Part shown: one piece after another, positions 9,189 through 17,684 of the stretch | How positions within the stretch are numbered: position 1 is the first letter of the stretch | Layout of the letters: each line of letters opens with the position of its first letter | Source: Bacteroidota bacterium | GTDB lineage: Bacteria > Bacteroidota > Bacteroidia > Chitinophagales > Chitinophagaceae | Direction: 5' to 3' | Assembly: GCA_947460595.1 (NCBI GenBank) | Contig: CANHGS010000014.1 | Coordinates: 1 to 64,000, forward strand | Length of the DNA stretch: 64,000 nt | Made by a program: the position numbers and the translations under genes | The notes under the pieces: generated by a model | The model's database searches: none | What the model saw: the letters and a program-made list of their open reading frames with translations, nothing else | What the model was told of the DNA's origin: nothing

Positions 9189-11072
9189 ATGTCTATCCTA
9201 AAAAAAATATTGTTCTTGCTGGTGTTGCTCATCTCATTTGCTCCATTGCTAGATGCACAGAAAAAAAAATCAGCTACTAAGACTACTAAGAGCAGCAAAC
9301 AAAAAAGCGGTTCTAAAAAGAAGTCTTCTAAGAAATCCAGTTCCAAAAAGTCAAGCTCAAAAAATAGCGCTAAAAAGTCTTCTTCAAAAAATAGCGCTAA
9401 AAAGTCTTCTCAAAAAAATAGCAGCAAAAAATCAACTTCTAAAAAAGTAAATCAGAATGAGGCGGATTTTATAGCGGCAACATTGACCAAGGAGGCTTTG
9501 GAAGATACTAGTCATCCAAAAGAAGTAGTGATTACATCTGCTTTTAAACCCTCTTTGAAAACGGCTGCCAAAATTAATTTTACCGCTGCAACGTCTTTGG
9601 CAGATACAGCCAGGTTGCAATTATTATACAGGGTACCTGCACAGAATCTCTTCTTTTCTTACCAGCCTGTTCCTATCAAGCCCATTGCCATGGCTTCGGA
9701 CTCCATAGAGCCTTGGAAGAATAGCCGCTATGTAAAAGTGGGTGTAGGTAATTTTAGCACTCCCTTTGCAGAAATGGGTTTGTCATTTGGAGACGGCCTT
9801 ACTAATACCGTTAGTATTCTTGCCACACATCTTTCATCCAAAGGCAATCTTGCTTTTCAGGAATTTGGCAGAAACAAATTATCCGTACTGGCCAATTTTC
9901 AAAAAAGTACCATCCATGATTGGACAGCCCATGCTTTTTTTGATAATAGCAGACAATACCTATATGGCTTTCAACCCGCTACCATTCCTTATAACAAGGA
10001 TGATTTATTGCAAAGATTCAATACACTGGGTGTTGACCTGAGCATGCACAACAAAATGTTAGGAGAGAATGGCTTTAGTTATCAACCCAAGATTGGCTTC
10101 AGGTATTTTTCAGACAATCGTCAGTCTAGTGAAATCAATTTCATTGCCCAATTGCCTTTTACAAAAACCTTTAGTAGGGTATCTTCCTTTAAAATGGGAT
10201 TCAACGCAGATATAGCTACTTACAAAGCACCCATGATTCCCAACAGTCTGAATATTCAGAATAACCTATTTTATGTAGATCCCAGTTTTGAATTTAAAAC
10301 CCCCAATCTGCGTTTTAATTTGGGAGTAACTCCTAGTTGGGATAATGCCACTTTTAAAATGTTGCCCAACTTAACTGCAGAAGCCAGCATCAAAGAAACA
10401 GGTATGATGGTTGAATTGGGCTGGAAGGGTAGCTATCAGAAAAATGGGTATAGAACCCTAGCTGAGTTTAATCCCTATATTGACAGACCTGATACCCTTT
10501 GGAATACCCGTATAGCGGAACAATATTTGGGTTTAAAAGGAGCTCTTGGTAATCATTTTAGCTTTTCAGGAAGGTTGTCTTTTATGCAGTTCTTTAATCA
10601 ACCCTTATTTGTCAATACCTTTTCAGACGGAAGAGCTTTTAATATCATTTATGACGGCAGGGTAGAAGCGCTCAGGATTAAGGGAGAACTGGGTTATAGG
10701 GTACAAGAACAGTTTTCCTTGATGGCAGGGGTAAATATTACCCAGTACACCAAACTGTCTAGCCATGACAAGGCTTATGGGTTGGTTCCTATGGAATTAA
10801 CAGGTTCTTTAAAATGGAAACTGCTCAAAGACCTACAAATTAAGGCCGATGTTTATTTTAGAGATGGGGTTCCTTATTTGTCCAAATCTTTGGTGAGTCA
10901 AAAGCTGGATCCCGCAGCTGACTTGAATTTGGGTGCAGAATTTACCGTTTTGCCCAGGCTCAATATCTGGTTCCAAATGAATAATTTGCTCAACAATACT
11001 TATCAACGTTGGAACCAATATGAAGTGTTGGGATTCAATGTTTTGGGAGGAGTTGTATATTCGCTACAGTAA
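9189..11072 (+). CDS. Outer-membrane beta-barrel protein with Lys/Ser tract (TonB-receptor-like)
   Basis: This 627-residue protein has a signal peptide (residues 1-24, ending LLDAQ). A strongly basic lysine/serine tract follows at about residues 25-92, then a short linker and roughly 450 residues of alternating amphipathic strands. The C-terminal region (LNIWFQMNNLLNNTYQRW...) resembles the last strands of TonB-dependent receptors, but no plug domain is evident. The barrel should sit in the outer membrane with the basic tract in the periplasm, perhaps contacting the TPR partner encoded just upstream. The tract contains a 27-bp direct duplication and could vary in length. Confidence 0.7.
   Translation: MSILKKILFLLVLLISFAPLLDAQKKKSATKTTKSSKQKSGSKKKSSKKSSSKKSSSKNSAKKSSSKNSAKKSSQKNSSKKSTSKKVNQNEADFIAATLTKEALEDTSHPKEVVITSAFKPSLKTAAKINFTAATSLADTARLQLLYRVPAQNLFFSYQPVPIKPIAMASDSIEPWKNSRYVKVGVGNFSTPFAEMGLSFGDGLTNTVSILATHLSSKGNLAFQEFGRNKLSVLANFQKSTIHDWTAHAFFDNSRQYLYGFQPATIPYNKDDLLQRFNTLGVDLSMHNKMLGENGFSYQPKIGFRYFSDNRQSSEINFIAQLPFTKTFSRVSSFKMGFNADIATYKAPMIPNSLNIQNNLFYVDPSFEFKTPNLRFNLGVTPSWDNATFKMLPNLTAEASIKETGMMVELGWKGSYQKNGYRTLAEFNPYIDRPDTLWNTRIAEQYLGLKGALGNHFSFSGRLSFMQFFNQPLFVNTFSDGRAFNIIYDGRVEALRIKGELGYRVQEQFSLMAGVNITQYTKLSSHDKAYGLVPMELTGSLKWKLLKDLQIKADVYFRDGVPYLSKSLVSQKLDPAADLNLGAEFTVLPRLNIWFQMNNLLNNTYQRWNQYEVLGFNVLGGVVYSLQ
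9358..9411 (+). repeat. In-frame 27-bp tandem duplication in the Lys/Ser tract
   Basis: Two adjacent identical 27-bp copies each encode nine residues around KNSAKKSSS. Further degenerate copies flank them. The unit is a multiple of three, so copy-number change would keep the frame. Confidence 0.85.
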
Positions 11073-11083
11073 ATTCCTTTTTC

Positions 11084-11659
11084 ATGCACCAGTATTTGTT
11101 GAAATACCTTGTTTTACATAAGCAATTGCCCCTACCAAAACTAGGTGTATTCAGCATTGAACAGGTTAGTGCTCAAATTGATGCTACCAACCACTTGCTT
11201 TATCCGCCTTCACAGGTCATCAGATTTACTCAGGAAACCGTTGCTGCAGACAGGCATTTTTATGATTTTATTGTCAATGAAACCGGCTGGGAACTGGTAG
11301 ACGTGATACGCCATATTCAAAAATTTGCCCAGCAATTACTTAACCAAGCACAAGATAAAGAAGGCGCTATTTTAGAAGGCATTGGCACTTTAAAACAAGA
11401 AGCTGATGGGCACTTACTATTTTTTGCGGATCGACCCTTAGACTATTTATTTTCTCAGGTAAAGATTGATAAATCTGTCAGCTTGGCCAAAGCCGATACA
11501 CTAAAACAATCTGCCTATAAGGCCCAGGAATTGGAAGGAGATGAATTAAGAGAATTATTGGGTCAAGCTACTGATTCAGACGCTTCCGATAACTGGTGGG
11601 TCTACGCATTTGCTTTATTGCTCTTAGGTGTAGGTGCACTTTTGTTTTATTACGTTTAG
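11084..11659 (+). CDS. HU-CCDC81-like protein with C-terminal membrane anchor
   Basis: This 191-residue protein follows the barrel gene by 11 nt. The N-terminal ~60 residues (LPLPKLGVFSIEQVSAQID...LLYPPSQVIRF) resemble the N-terminal HU-like domain of bacterial CCDC81-type proteins, and a second such unit may follow (residues 60-120). The C terminus is one transmembrane helix (WWVYAFALLLLGVGALLFYYV) with no SPOR domain behind it. Published analysis of this superfamily proposes that membrane-anchored HU-CCDC81 proteins link DNA or another partner to the envelope. The family assignment is from pattern recognition and is moderately secure; the role is inference. Confidence 0.55.
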   Translation: MHQYLLKYLVLHKQLPLPKLGVFSIEQVSAQIDATNHLLYPPSQVIRFTQETVAADRHFYDFIVNETGWELVDVIRHIQKFAQQLLNQAQDKEGAILEGIGTLKQEADGHLLFFADRPLDYLFSQVKIDKSVSLAKADTLKQSAYKAQELEGDELRELLGQATDSDASDNWWVYAFALLLLGVGALLFYYV

Positions 11660-11665
11660 TTCCAA

Positions 11666-12571
11666 ATGCTCATGGACCAGATCATACATTATCAACAATG
11701 CCCAGCCTGTGAAAGCGCTGATATTGAAAAAGTTTTAACCGCCAAAGACCATACGGTTTCTGGAGAAAACTTTGAGATCTGGCACTGCAATCATTGCTCT
11801 CTTAGATTTACCCAAGATATTCCAGTATTAGCGGCCATTGGACCCTATTACCAGTCTGAAGAATATGTTTCCCATTCAGATTCTCAAAAAGGGTTGATCA
11901 ATAGTTTATACCACCGGGTACGCAACCATACTTTACAAACCAAGCACCAACTTTTGGAAACCGTTACGGGCAAAAAGCAAGGAGCTTTACTTGATGTAGG
12001 TGCAGGTACAGGTGCTTTTACTAAAACCATGCAAGACGCTGGATGGCAGGTAACGGGTTTAGAGCCTGATGATACAGCAAGATCAAATGCCATGCAATTA
12101 CACGGGGTAGATTTACAGTCTCCTGATCAGATTTATTATTTAGCTGATGCACAGTTTGACGCTATCGCCCTTTGGCACGTACTAGAACATGTACACGATT
12201 TGCAAGGCTATTTAGCCAACTTTCATAGACTACTAAAAGCAACTGGGAAACTGGTTATTGCTGTTCCAAATTATACCAGTAAAGATGCATCTGCCTATGG
12301 TGCTTTTTGGGCGGCTTATGACGTACCCAGACATTTATACCATTTCTCGCCAGCTAGCATGGAGGCACTGGCCAAGTCTAAGGGGTTTCAAGTAGACCAA
12401 ATGCAACCCATGTGGTTTGATTCCGTGTATGTAAGTATGCTCAGTGAAAAATGTAAGACGGGTAGCACCAAATTAATACCAGCCATTTGGAATGGGCTGT
12501 TGTCAAATGCCAATGCCATTGGAAATGCTGCCAATTGTAGCTCGGTAATTTACATACTGTCTAAGCAATAG
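11666..12571 (+). CDS. Class I SAM-dependent methyltransferase with N-terminal zinc ribbon
   Basis: Residues 12-50 contain paired cysteines (CPACES and CNHCSLRF) typical of the small zinc-binding domain found in many bacterial C-methyl and O-methyltransferases. The Rossmann core follows with the SAM motif LLDVGAGTGAFTK (near residue 110), an acidic LEPDD and ALWHVLEHV. The C-terminal PRHLYHFSP segment is typical of Methyltransf_23-like enzymes acting on sugars or small metabolites. It is the last gene of the TPR/barrel/HU operon, 6 nt after the previous stop. The substrate is unknown. Confidence 0.8.
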   Translation: MLMDQIIHYQQCPACESADIEKVLTAKDHTVSGENFEIWHCNHCSLRFTQDIPVLAAIGPYYQSEEYVSHSDSQKGLINSLYHRVRNHTLQTKHQLLETVTGKKQGALLDVGAGTGAFTKTMQDAGWQVTGLEPDDTARSNAMQLHGVDLQSPDQIYYLADAQFDAIALWHVLEHVHDLQGYLANFHRLLKATGKLVIAVPNYTSKDASAYGAFWAAYDVPRHLYHFSPASMEALAKSKGFQVDQMQPMWFDSVYVSMLSEKCKTGSTKLIPAIWNGLLSNANAIGNAANCSSVIYILSKQ

Positions 12572-12572
12572 G

Positions 12573-13367
12573 TTAGTTGAACTTGATTTCAAACAAAGCT
12601 GGCCACCACTTACCCGTTATATAAAAGGTTTTACTAGTAGGATTATAGGCAATACCGTTTAATACGTCTGAACTGCTATCTGGTATATTGCTTTTCTTCA
12701 ACAAATTAGTAAAGTCTGCCTTGGCTTCTACCAAACCAGTTTGGGGATTGATTTTGATGATCTCATTGGTTTGCCAGATATTAGCATAAATAGATCCATC
12801 TACCCATTCCATTTCATTGATATTGGACACATAGCCATTGTTGTTACTTACACCCAATGTGCGTTCAATTTTAAAGGATTCGGGATTCACAAAATAGAGA
12901 TTGCTGCCACCGGTATTAATGATCAAAGATTTGCCATCGGTGGTCATACCCCAACCTTCATAAGGCCATTCAAATTCTTGGGGCAGTTTTTTAAAATTCA
13001 TATCATAGACAAAAACCTTATGCTCCTGATAAGTGAGTTGATAGATTTTGCCATTCAATATAGAAATGCCTTCACCAAAATAATCATAACTTAATTTGAC
13101 GCTTTTCTTAATCTTACCTGTTTTTACATCCACTTCCAAGAGCTTGCTGCGCCCCTTGTTTCCCGTACTTTCTAAAAATCTTCCTTCATGCAATAAAAGC
13201 CCCTCCGTAAAAGAACTGGTATCATGTGGATAAACATTTAACACGGTATAATTGAGTGTTGCTGGTGCAGAAATAGCTGGTAAGCTATGGTTACTGTTGG
13301 TATCTGTGTTGTTATTACAAGCTGCCAAACCAAGGGCTAAAACCAGGAGAGGAAAATAGTGCTTCAT
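12573..13367 (-). CDS. Glutaminyl-peptide cyclotransferase (lipoprotein)
   Basis: This enzyme converts N-terminal glutamine of exported proteins to pyroglutamate. The sequence shows a lipoprotein signal (LALGLAAC, Cys near residue 17) and then a five-bladed propeller of the plant/bacterial glutaminyl cyclase family. Signature segments are YPHDTSSFTEGLLL, WPYEGWGMTTDGKSLI and NEMEWVDGSIYANIW. Length (264) fits the family. Its stop is 1 nt from the convergent methyltransferase stop. Bacteroidota commonly secrete pyroglutamate-capped proteins, which fits an envelope location. Confidence 0.9.
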   Translation of the reverse strand: MKHYFPLLVLALGLAACNNNTDTNSNHSLPAISAPATLNYTVLNVYPHDTSSFTEGLLLHEGRFLESTGNKGRSKLLEVDVKTGKIKKSVKLSYDYFGEGISILNGKIYQLTYQEHKVFVYDMNFKKLPQEFEWPYEGWGMTTDGKSLIINTGGSNLYFVNPESFKIERTLGVSNNNGYVSNINEMEWVDGSIYANIWQTNEIIKINPQTGLVEAKADFTNLLKKSNIPDSSSDVLNGIAYNPTSKTFYITGKWWPALFEIKFN

Positions 13368-13412
13368 AGAATTTGATTGCTTAAAAATAGGAAAGTTCCT
13401 GATTGAGAATCG

Positions 13413-14552
13413 TTAAAAATAGCGTAGCATTAATTCGGCTGCTTTTTCACCCATGATTGGGGTAAGCGCCACACCCATACCATTACAGGCAATTGCCACA
13501 AATACATTATCACTTACTTGGGTTAGTAGCGGCTTTTTGTTTTCTGTAAAGCCCATGATCCCACTCCAATGGTCTTCAATAGAATATTCATAGGAGTGGT
13601 GAATATGTTCTTTTAAAAAGCCAATCAATTTGTTTTTAATTAAATCAGTAACCGCTATTTCGGTAGTTTTTTCTCCTTCAAAATCTGTGTTACGTGCGCC
13701 TCCCAATAAGATTCTATTGCCAAGGTTGCGCCAATAATAGAAACCTTCGTCAAAATGAAATGTGCCAGATAATTTCAAACCCTCAATAGGAGAAGTGAGA
13801 ATGACTTGGCCCCTAGCAGGAGTAATATTTAAATCAGGAAACAAGGTATTGCTATAAGCATTGGTGCAGAACAAGACCTGGTTACAAGTAAAGCGTATTT
13901 GTTGGGTTGTATGCAAAATGATGCCTTGCGGTTTTTTCTCCCAAAAAACTACTTCCATGCCATTCAAAATAGACACACCAGCGGCCTGCACTTTTTGAAT
14001 CAGAGCGCTTACTAATTTGCCACTATGTAAACCACCTTCCAAACTATTTTCTACCATGGCATCAAAGCCCATCATGCCTTTTTCAGCAATGGCGGCATCT
14101 CTTCTAACAAATGTTTGATCCTGATCAGTCAAGTCTTTCAGGTGCTTATTTAAGTCCGCTATTTTTTCATCCAATTGGCCAAAATAAGCATAGTCTTTGT
14201 TAATACATTCATAGCCGCCACAAGGATCAAAGTCTATCTGTGCCATGTCAAAATGCGACTTGATTTTTTCAATACCTAAATAGCGCATTTTAACCACTTC
14301 CAAACTGGTGTCTAAACCCATCTGTTCTATATCATGTATGATTTCTGTAGGGCTGCCAAAGCAAGCAAAACCCGCATTACGGGTAGAAGCACCTAATGGA
14401 ATAGTATTCCTTTCTAAGATGGTAATTTTAAGATAGGGGTTCCTCTTTTTAAGTTCATAAGCCGTCCACAAACCCATCAATCCTCCACCTACTAGTATGA
14501 TGTCCTGGGTAGAATAAAAACTCTCTTTTTCCCAAACCGATAGATTGCTCAT
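13413..14552 (-). CDS. FAD-dependent oxidoreductase, DAO/DadA family
   Basis: The N terminus has the dinucleotide-binding motif LVGGGLMGLWTAYEL and, slightly later, STRNAGFACFG, which is characteristic of the glycine oxidase, D-amino-acid dehydrogenase and PuuB-like group. The C terminus has HWSGIMGFTENKKPLL and IACNGMGVALTP, the second FAD-contact region. It oxidises an amine or amino acid of unknown identity. A -7 box TATCTTTG ends 4 nt before the ATG, so the mRNA is probably leaderless. The -33 side of this promoter overlaps the ychF terminator. Confidence 0.82.
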   Translation of the reverse strand: MSNLSVWEKESFYSTQDIILVGGGLMGLWTAYELKKRNPYLKITILERNTIPLGASTRNAGFACFGSPTEIIHDIEQMGLDTSLEVVKMRYLGIEKIKSHFDMAQIDFDPCGGYECINKDYAYFGQLDEKIADLNKHLKDLTDQDQTFVRRDAAIAEKGMMGFDAMVENSLEGGLHSGKLVSALIQKVQAAGVSILNGMEVVFWEKKPQGIILHTTQQIRFTCNQVLFCTNAYSNTLFPDLNITPARGQVILTSPIEGLKLSGTFHFDEGFYYWRNLGNRILLGGARNTDFEGEKTTEIAVTDLIKNKLIGFLKEHIHHSYEYSIEDHWSGIMGFTENKKPLLTQVSDNVFVAIACNGMGVALTPIMGEKAAELMLRYF

Positions 14553-14556
14553 GAAA

Positions 14557-14564
14557 CAAAGATA
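14557..14564 (-). promoter_or_regulatory. -7 promoter box (TATCTTTG) for the FAD oxidoreductase
   Basis: This exact TAnnTTTG match is separated from the ATG by only TTTC. A TTG lies 22 nt further upstream, inside the hairpin of the ychF terminator. Confidence 0.55.
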
Positions 14565-14574
14565 GTTAAATGAA

Positions 14575-14605
14575 AAAAGGAAGTACCAAGCGATACTTCC
14601 TTTTT
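14575..14605 (-). terminator. ychF terminator
   Basis: The perfect stem AAAAGGAAGTA/TACTTCCTTTT, with an 8-nt loop, lies 18 nt after the ychF stop on the minus strand and ends in a T-run. Confidence 0.8.
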
Positions 14606-14622
14606 ATTAGCACATTTTTGAA

Positions 14623-15726
14623 TTATACGTTAAACCTAAAATGCATTACGTCTCCGTCTTTTACCAGGTATTCCTTACCCTCAATGCGCAAACGTCCATT
14701 ATCACGGCAAGCTGCTTCACTACCGTATTTTACAAAGTCTTCATAGGCAATAACTTCTGCCTTGATAAAGCCTTTTTCAAAATCGGTATGGATCACACTG
14801 GCGGCTTGTGGCGCTTTCCAACCTTTGTGAATGGTCCAAGCTCGAACTTCTTGAACGCCAGCTGTAAAATAGGTATCCAGGTTTAGCAGTTTATAGGTAG
14901 TGCGAATCAAGCGGTTTAGAGCAGGCTCTACCATTTTGTATTCTTCCATAAACATCAGTTTATCTTCCTCAGCCTCCATTTCAGCAATCTGTGCTTCAAT
15001 ATTGTTGCACATAATAATTAGTTCCGCACCTTCCTTGGTAACGGCTTCTTTTAACATGTCTGAAAACTTATTTCCAGTATGCATGCTGGCTTCTTCTACA
15101 TTGGCCACATACAAAACGGGTTTGTCTGTGAGTAAAAACAAATCAGCAATGGCGTATTTTTCTTCCTTATCCAAGCCCAAAGAGTGAATGCTCTTACCTT
15201 TTTCCAAATGCTCTTTGCAACGGTTCAAGATATCAAATTCGGCCTTGGCCTTGGTATCAGTTCCCACACGAGCCATTTTCTCTACCCTAGACCATTTGCG
15301 TTCTACTGAATCTAAATCTTTTAACTGTAATTCGGTTTCAATAATTTCTTTATCGCTTATGGGGTTAATAGCACCTTCTTCTCTGAGTACATTCTCATCT
15401 TCAAAACAGCGAATCACATGAATAATGGCGTCTACTTCTCTAATATTGGCCAAGAATTTATTACCCAAACCCTCGCCCTTGCTGGCTCCACGCACCAAAC
15501 CTGCAATATCAACTATCTCTAGCTGGGTAGGAACTATTCTATTGGGTTGAACTAGTTCTGCTAATTTGGCCATACGCTCATCGGGTACGTCTACCAAACC
15601 CACATTGGGTTCAATGGTACAAAAACGATAGTTGCTAGCTTGTGCCTTGGCACTAATACTAACCGCATTAAATAAGGTTGATTTTCCAACATTGGGTAAA
15701 CCCACAATTCCTGCTTGTAAAGCCAT
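14623..15726 (-). CDS. ychF: Redox-regulated ATPase YchF (Obg/OLA1 family)
   Basis: This conserved ribosome-associated P-loop protein prefers ATP over GTP. It has 367 residues from ATG 15726 (MALQAGIVGLPNVGKST), where the P-loop begins at residue 9 as in all YchF proteins; the track's 11 extra residues are not conserved. The G domain shows DIAGLVRGAS and a coiled-coil insertion, and the C-terminal TGS domain ends KEYLVKDGDVMHFRFNV, the universal YchF tail. The -7 box TATATTTG is 18 nt upstream, and a strong terminator follows. Confidence 0.95.
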   Translation of the reverse strand: MALQAGIVGLPNVGKSTLFNAVSISAKAQASNYRFCTIEPNVGLVDVPDERMAKLAELVQPNRIVPTQLEIVDIAGLVRGASKGEGLGNKFLANIREVDAIIHVIRCFEDENVLREEGAINPISDKEIIETELQLKDLDSVERKWSRVEKMARVGTDTKAKAEFDILNRCKEHLEKGKSIHSLGLDKEEKYAIADLFLLTDKPVLYVANVEEASMHTGNKFSDMLKEAVTKEGAELIIMCNNIEAQIAEMEAEEDKLMFMEEYKMVEPALNRLIRTTYKLLNLDTYFTAGVQEVRAWTIHKGWKAPQAASVIHTDFEKGFIKAEVIAYEDFVKYGSEAACRDNGRLRIEGKEYLVKDGDVMHFRFNV

Positions 15727-15744
15727 GTTCAAAATTTTGAGCGG

Positions 15745-15752
15745 CAAATATA
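15745..15752 (-). promoter_or_regulatory. -7 promoter box (TATATTTG) for ychF
   Basis: This is an exact TAnnTTTG match on the minus strand, 18 nt before the chosen ychF ATG. It also supports the shorter start, because the longer ORF would overlap the box. Confidence 0.5.
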
Positions 15753-15798
15753 GCCCCATTTGCGCTTTCTTGGGGTAAAAAACGGATTGGTTCCAATT

Positions 15799-17115
15799 CT
15801 AGAGTACCAGCAGCACTTTAGTGCCTAAAATCTTGTACTGTTTGTCTCTATAAACCACTTGGTATCTTCCTTTTTGAAGGTAGAGATAATAATAGCCGTC
15901 TGGCGATGTGGCATAGGTTTGATCAGCGGGAACCAACAAACCCACAAGTTTGTCACTGTATTCCTTCTCGTAAAATGCCTGTACAAAGTACAGGTCTCTG
16001 AAAATGGGTTGTACCGCTGTTTCTTTTTTCCATCCATTCATGGTACTAAATAGTGGCCTACCGTTCTTGAATTTGGTAGGAGGATGGTAGACATAGATAT
16101 CAAATAAATGGTAGTCATAGAGGTCAACGGACTTAGCTGCTTTAAATGGCACCATGGGTATGTCATAAGCTAACCTAGGTGCGTATTGTTGGTACCAAAG
16201 CGCTCCATAAAGTCCATTACTACCTTCGGTCATGTTAGTCTGGTCAATGGTCAAGGGATCAATACCTGAGATGATTTTAAAATAGGCGGCCATGGGTATT
16301 CTACCGTCGCTTCCAGCGCCTTCTTCTAAACTTCCCTGGCCCGCGTGTACCAAGATTTTGGCCTTGGGTTCTTTCTCTAAAACGCGATAAATCTTTTGGG
16401 CCTGTGTATACGCTCGTTGGTTCACGGTATGGGTAGCACTGCTGTCTTCATAAGCTACTAACGTATAACCCAATTCCAATGCTTTGCGCACCAATTCTCC
16501 GGCCAATGGTTCGCAGGTATAATGCCCAAGTAGCATATTCACTTGTCTGAGAGATGCATTAGGAAAGGGGTTCAGGGTTTCCATGGCCAAATACCTAAAA
16601 CCCTGTTGGTGTAGTTCCTCTAACAAAGAAGCTGTAAATACCCGGTGCTGTGGTTTTTCGTGCGCTTCATTGATCATAACCACTTGTTGGTTGCTAGTTT
16701 TTTCTAAGATATAGGATTTAGCGTCTTTGAAACTAGCTCCAGCAAAGGGATTGCCCTGTTTGGCAATGGCTTTTTGTAAGGAATCGGTATAGGGTGAAAA
16801 CAATTCTATTTTTTCTATCTCTTGCACACCTGCATAGTCTCCTATAAAAGCAAGAGATTGTTGTAGATCTGCATAATAATCTGACCTGCCACTATTTTTA
16901 ATAAGCCAAGGTTCCTGTTTAAAAGACTTGTATAGCGGATAGAGATAGTGCAATTCCTGGTTATGATAAATGCTCAAGTATTGGCTACTGTCTAAAGCCA
17001 TTCCTTTCTGAGCCTGCACATATTCTTTGAGGTAATTGTAATTCTCACTCCACTGTGCTCTTAAAGTTTGTTGGGTAAGACATATCAGAACCAGCAAGAA
17101 AAAGGCTTTGCGCAT
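15799..17115 (-). CDS. Secreted protein, EreA/ChaN-like fold (putative)
   Basis: The protein has 438 residues from ATG 17115, with a signal peptide (MRKAFFLLVLICLTQQTLRAQ). The track's M is a TTG six codons earlier. The central region has VVMINEAHEKPQHR followed about 20 residues later by FRYLAMETLNPFP. This His/Glu pattern resembles the erythromycin-esterase, ChaN and TraB-like superfamily, where such residues bind metal or form the active site. A later KILVHAGQGS fits the same fold. The C-terminal ~100 residues look like a beta-rich add-on. Substrate and true activity are unknown. Confidence 0.5.
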   Translation of the reverse strand: MRKAFFLLVLICLTQQTLRAQWSENYNYLKEYVQAQKGMALDSSQYLSIYHNQELHYLYPLYKSFKQEPWLIKNSGRSDYYADLQQSLAFIGDYAGVQEIEKIELFSPYTDSLQKAIAKQGNPFAGASFKDAKSYILEKTSNQQVVMINEAHEKPQHRVFTASLLEELHQQGFRYLAMETLNPFPNASLRQVNMLLGHYTCEPLAGELVRKALELGYTLVAYEDSSATHTVNQRAYTQAQKIYRVLEKEPKAKILVHAGQGSLEEGAGSDGRIPMAAYFKIISGIDPLTIDQTNMTEGSNGLYGALWYQQYAPRLAYDIPMVPFKAAKSVDLYDYHLFDIYVYHPPTKFKNGRPLFSTMNGWKKETAVQPIFRDLYFVQAFYEKEYSDKLVGLLVPADQTYATSPDGYYYLYLQKGRYQVVYRDKQYKILGTKVLLVL

Positions 17116-17196
17116 GCGCGATATTTTTTGCAAGATTAAGCTTCTCCCTGTTAACGTGAACCAAATAATGGAACTAACAAAAAGCTTTAACAGTTG

Positions 17197-17607
17197 CTAT
17201 ATGGTCTTGGCGTATTGAAGTACTATTTCCCATTCTTCTGGTTTCACTGTTTGAACAGAAAGTCTACCCAAACGAATCAAGTCCATATTGGTGAGTCTGG
17301 GATCTTGTTTGAGTACCTGTAAGGACACAGGAACTTTGAGTTTTTTAAGGGGTTTAAAATCAACTACCAACCAGGCCGGATTATCTGTTGTGGGATCTTG
17401 ATAAGCTTCTTTAACCACTTTGGCAATACCTACAATTTCCATTCCCTCATTGCTATGATACCAAAAAGCCAGGTCGCCTTTTTTCATGGAACGCAGGTTA
17501 TTACGAGCACCATAATTACGCACCCCGTCCCACATGGTCAGGCCTTCTTGTTCAAACTGTTCCCAACTATACTTGAAAGGTTCTGATTTGATAAGCCAGT
17601 AGTTCAT
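17197..17607 (-). CDS. EVE domain-containing protein
   Basis: This is a 136-residue single-domain protein from ATG 17607 (MNYWLIKSEPFKYSWEQF). The track's 49 extra N-terminal residues are AT-rich spacer. The EVE fold (PUA-like superfamily, related to YTH) is shown by the N-terminal WLIKSEP, WDGVRNYGARNNLR and GDLAFWYHS motifs. These bind modified bases in DNA or RNA. Stand-alone EVE proteins like this are widespread and not obviously part of a defence system. A TTTTGAC/TTTTGAA heptamer tract lies directly upstream. Confidence 0.9.
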   Translation of the reverse strand: MNYWLIKSEPFKYSWEQFEQEGLTMWDGVRNYGARNNLRSMKKGDLAFWYHSNEGMEIVGIAKVVKEAYQDPTTDNPAWLVVDFKPLKKLKVPVSLQVLKQDPRLTNMDLIRLGRLSVQTVKPEEWEIVLQYAKTI

Positions 17608-17610
17608 ATA

Positions 17611-17632
17611 AAAAAATTCAAAAGTCAAAAAG
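17611..17632 (-). repeat. TTTTGAM heptamer tract upstream of the EVE gene
   Basis: On the minus strand the leader reads TTTTGAC-TTTTGAA-TTTTTT, just before the ATG. The same word order occurs upstream of xylA. Confidence 0.6.
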
Positions 17633-17684
17633 GTATGGGAAAGGAAAAAAATAAATATTAAAATTGAAATACAATAATCTAAAA

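Noticed and set aside
17197-17607. EVE protein as part of a defence system
   Set aside because: Neighbours are housekeeping genes (ribH, LutA-like, an EreA/ChaN-like exported protein); no nuclease, methyltransferase or other defence gene is near.
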